From assembly GCF_000227685.2 (NCBI RefSeq), contig NZ_CP007029.1, positions 124,001-188,000 on the forward strand: 64,000 nucleotides of DNA, in the 5' to 3' direction. The position numbers and the translations under genes are program-made. The notes beneath the pieces are model-generated. The model was not told the origin of the DNA. It worked only from the letters and a program-made list of their open reading frames with translations, and did not search any database. This document shows positions 62,462 through 64,000 of this stretch, piece by piece (position 1 is the first letter of the stretch; each line of letters opens with the position of its first letter). The DNA is from Thioalkalivibrio paradoxus ARh 1 (GTDB lineage: Bacteria > Pseudomonadota > Gammaproteobacteria > Ectothiorhodospirales > Ectothiorhodospiraceae).

Positions 62462-63430
62462 TCAGTGGTCGCGTTCCACCGCGAAGCGAGCGAGTTGGGT
62501 CAGCGCGTCGCGGTGCGGCGAGGGCGGCAGACGGTCGAGGGCGGCGATCGCTGCCGACACCTCGGCCTCGGCGCACGTTCGCGCGTAGTCGAGCGCGCCG
62601 CTGTCGCGCACGATCGCAAGAATGCGGTCGACATGATCCCGGCCGCCCGACTCGATTGCGCCGCGGATCAGGGCCTGGCCTTCGGGGGGGGCAATGCGCA
62701 GGGCCTCGATCAGCGGCAGCGTGGGCTTGCCCTCGGCGAGGTCGTCGCCCATCCGCTTGCCGGTCACGTCGCTGTCGGCGGAATAGTCGAGCACGTCGTC
62801 GATCAGCTGGAATGCGGTGCCGAGGTGCATGCCGTAGCGGGCCAGCGCCTGTTCCTCCGGCTCCGGCCTGCCGGCCAGTATGGCCCCGAGCTGGCACGCG
62901 GCCTCGAACAGTTTCGCGGTCTTGGACCGGATGACCTCCATGTAGCGCGCTTCGTCGACGTCCGCGTCGTGACAGTTCATCAGCTGCATCACCTCGCCCT
63001 CGGCGATCACGTTGGTCGCGTGCGCCAGGATCTCCATCACGCGCATCGAGCCGACATCGACCATCATTTCGAAGGCCCGCGAGTACAGGAAATCGCCGAC
63101 CAAGACCGCTGCCTCGTTGCCGAACAGCTGATTGGCCGTTTCCTGGCCCCGACGTAACTCCGAGGCGTCGACGACGTCGTCGTGCAGCAGGGTTGCGGTA
63201 TGGATGAACTCGACCACGGCGGCGAGCGTCACATGGTGCGGGCCCTCGTAACCGCAACTGCGCGCGGCGAGCACCGCGAGCAATGGGCGCAGGCGTTTGC
63301 CGCCGCTGCGGACAATATAGTGCGAGAGCTGATTGATCAGCGCCACCGGCGAGGCAAGGCGCTCGCGGATGCACTGATCGACCGCCTGCATGTCGTCTGC
63401 AGCGATGGTTGGGATGGCGCTCATGGACAT
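62462..63430 (-). CDS. ispB: Polyprenyl diphosphate synthase (octaprenyl type, IspB)
   Basis: 322 aa. Trans-isoprenyl synthase motifs: GGKRLRPLLAVL, first Asp-rich motif LLHDDVVDASELRRGQETAN (DDVVD, residues 84-88), GDFLYSRAFEMM and the second motif QLIDDVLDYSADSDVTGKRM plus GDDLAEGKPTLPLIEAL. Makes the side chain of ubiquinone or menaquinone. Divergent from rplU, the usual gammaproteobacterial arrangement. An ATG two codons downstream (63424) is also possible. Confidence 0.95.
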   Translation of the reverse strand: MSMSAIPTIAADDMQAVDQCIRERLASPVALINQLSHYIVRSGGKRLRPLLAVLAARSCGYEGPHHVTLAAVVEFIHTATLLHDDVVDASELRRGQETANQLFGNEAAVLVGDFLYSRAFEMMVDVGSMRVMEILAHATNVIAEGEVMQLMNCHDADVDEARYMEVIRSKTAKLFEAACQLGAILAGRPEPEEQALARYGMHLGTAFQLIDDVLDYSADSDVTGKRMGDDLAEGKPTLPLIEALRIAPPEGQALIRGAIESGGRDHVDRILAIVRDSGALDYARTCAEAEVSAAIAALDRLPPSPHRDALTQLARFAVERDH

Positions 63431-63536
63431 GTTGCAGGCAGGAAAGCCGATGGTGAGGGCGATTGCATGCTAGAAACGGCTTGGAGGGGTGTCAAGCGGC
63501 CCCTCGTCCGCGCGGTCGTAGGCGGGCGCCCCGGCG

Positions 63537-63565
63537 TTGACCGCGGAGCGATCCGTTGCTAGTAT
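63537..63565 (+). promoter_or_regulatory. Sigma-70 promoter of rplU-rpmA
   Basis: TTGACC (63537-63542), 17-nt spacer, TAGTAT (63560-63565). Predicted start near 63572, 40 nt before the rplU ATG. Good match and expected for a ribosomal protein operon. Confidence 0.75.
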
Positions 63566-63611
63566 TCCGCCCCTTTCGCGAGAGCAGTAGCGCCAACGGA
63601 GTCTGAGCAAC

Positions 63612-63923
63612 ATGTACGCGATCATCGCAACGGGTGGAAAGCAGTATCGGGTGGCCGAAGGCGACCTGATCCGGATCGAGAAGCTCGAGGCCGACGTCGG
63701 TTCGACCGTCGATTTCGACCGGGTTCTGATGGTCGGTGAGGGCGAGGACGTGCGTGTCGGAGCTCCGCTGGTCGAAGGCGGCAAGGTCACGGCCACCGTG
63801 GAATCCCACGGGCGCGGGGACAAGGTGCGCATCATCAAGTTTCGGCGCCGCAAGCATCATCGCAAGCAGATGGGGCACCGCCAGTACTACACGGCCGTGC
63901 GCATCACCGGCATCGCCGGGTAA
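63612..63923 (+). CDS. rplU: 50S ribosomal protein L21
   Basis: 103 aa, normal length. [20 protein letters not shown] start, then [60 protein letters not shown] and [15 protein letters not shown]. Binds 23S rRNA. rpmA follows after 12 nt. Confidence 0.98.
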   Translation: MYAIIATGGKQYRVAEGDLIRIEKLEADVGSTVDFDRVLMVGEGEDVRVGAPLVEGGKVTATVESHGRGDKVRIIKFRRRKHHRKQMGHRQYYTAVRITGIAG

Positions 63924-63935
63924 GGAGAACGAACG

Positions 63936-64000
63936 ATGGCACACAAGAAGGCAGGCGGCAGTACTCGTAACGGCCGCGATTCCGAGAGCAAGCGCCTGGG
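63936..64000 (+). CDS. rpmA: 50S ribosomal protein L27, cut by the window end
   Basis: First 21 codons only: AHKKAGGSTRNGRDSESKRL after the ATG at 63936, with AAGGAG at 63922-63927. Standard L27 N-terminus; no N-terminal extension of the Firmicutes type. The partial state is due to the window end, not to truncation. Confidence 0.97.
   Translation, partial: MAHKKAGGSTRNGRDSESKRL

Overview
The window reads as chromosomal DNA of a high-GC gammaproteobacterium. A sulfur-oxidising Ectothiorhodospiraceae (Thioalkalivibrio-like) host fits best: it has RecBCD, several periplasmic c-type cytochromes (cytochrome c', a diheme cytochrome, cytochrome P460), a LutABC/lactate permease set, ispB next to rplU-rpmA, and REP-like dispersed repeats. 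This assignment is inference from gene content, not from a database search.

Layout. 0-15.6 kb is a surface-associated accessory region: a LapA-type retention-module protein carrying 199 Thr-Asp dipeptides in two blocks, a small conserved protein, then an operon-like run (an alpha/alpha-toroid-like protein, an SDR-MDR fusion and an SDR-aldo/keto reductase fusion), a GT8-type glycosyltransferase, a methyltransferase, a TolC/LapE-type outer-membrane channel and a membrane GGDEF diguanylate cyclase. 16-21.4 kb holds a cytochrome c', a diheme cytochrome, a rhomboid protease and an S8 lipoprotein protease. 22.3-32.3 kb is recC-recB-recD plus a DUF3293-like gene, with 4-bp start/stop overlaps between the rec genes. 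32.5-33.3 kb is the most striking locus: an ArsM-like methyltransferase whose reading frame is interrupted by one TGA exactly where its paralogue in this window has cysteine. The TGA is followed by a hairpin resembling the bacterial SECIS and by 55 conserved-looking in-frame residues, so it is a probable selenoprotein. 34.9-39.8 kb is lutABC plus a lactate permease. 40.0-45.1 kb holds an ECF sigma/anti-sigma pair upstream of a methyltransferase-MerC-like fusion, a DUF302 protein, an AhpD-like/Rieske fusion and an exported protein. 45.2-49.0 kb encodes an MrfA/YprA-type helicase and an MrfB/YprB-type exonuclease.

49.3-51.1 kb has a MarR regulator divergent from cytochrome P460, plus a PilZ protein. 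51.2-55.4 kb is a small metabolic cluster (O-methyltransferase, cytochrome P450, GNAT, ATP-grasp-like). 56.0-61.7 kb is a signalling cassette: helical repeat protein, duplicated pseudo-receiver protein, MglA-like small GTPase, unknown protein, Roadblock/LC7, PAS protein and a cytoplasmic PhnD-like protein. Its GTPase plus Roadblock logic resembles MglAB and actinobacterial conservons, but the composition differs. The end of the window is housekeeping: tRNA-Pro(CGG), ispB, rplU and the start of rpmA.

How the parts may work together. The retention-module protein, the LapE-like channel and the diguanylate cyclase suggest cyclic-di-GMP-controlled display of a very acidic, threonine-rich surface protein; the sugar-type enzymes between them may make or attach a glycan (inference). 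A dispersed repeat of about 170-200 bp occurs at four places and creates false small ORFs.
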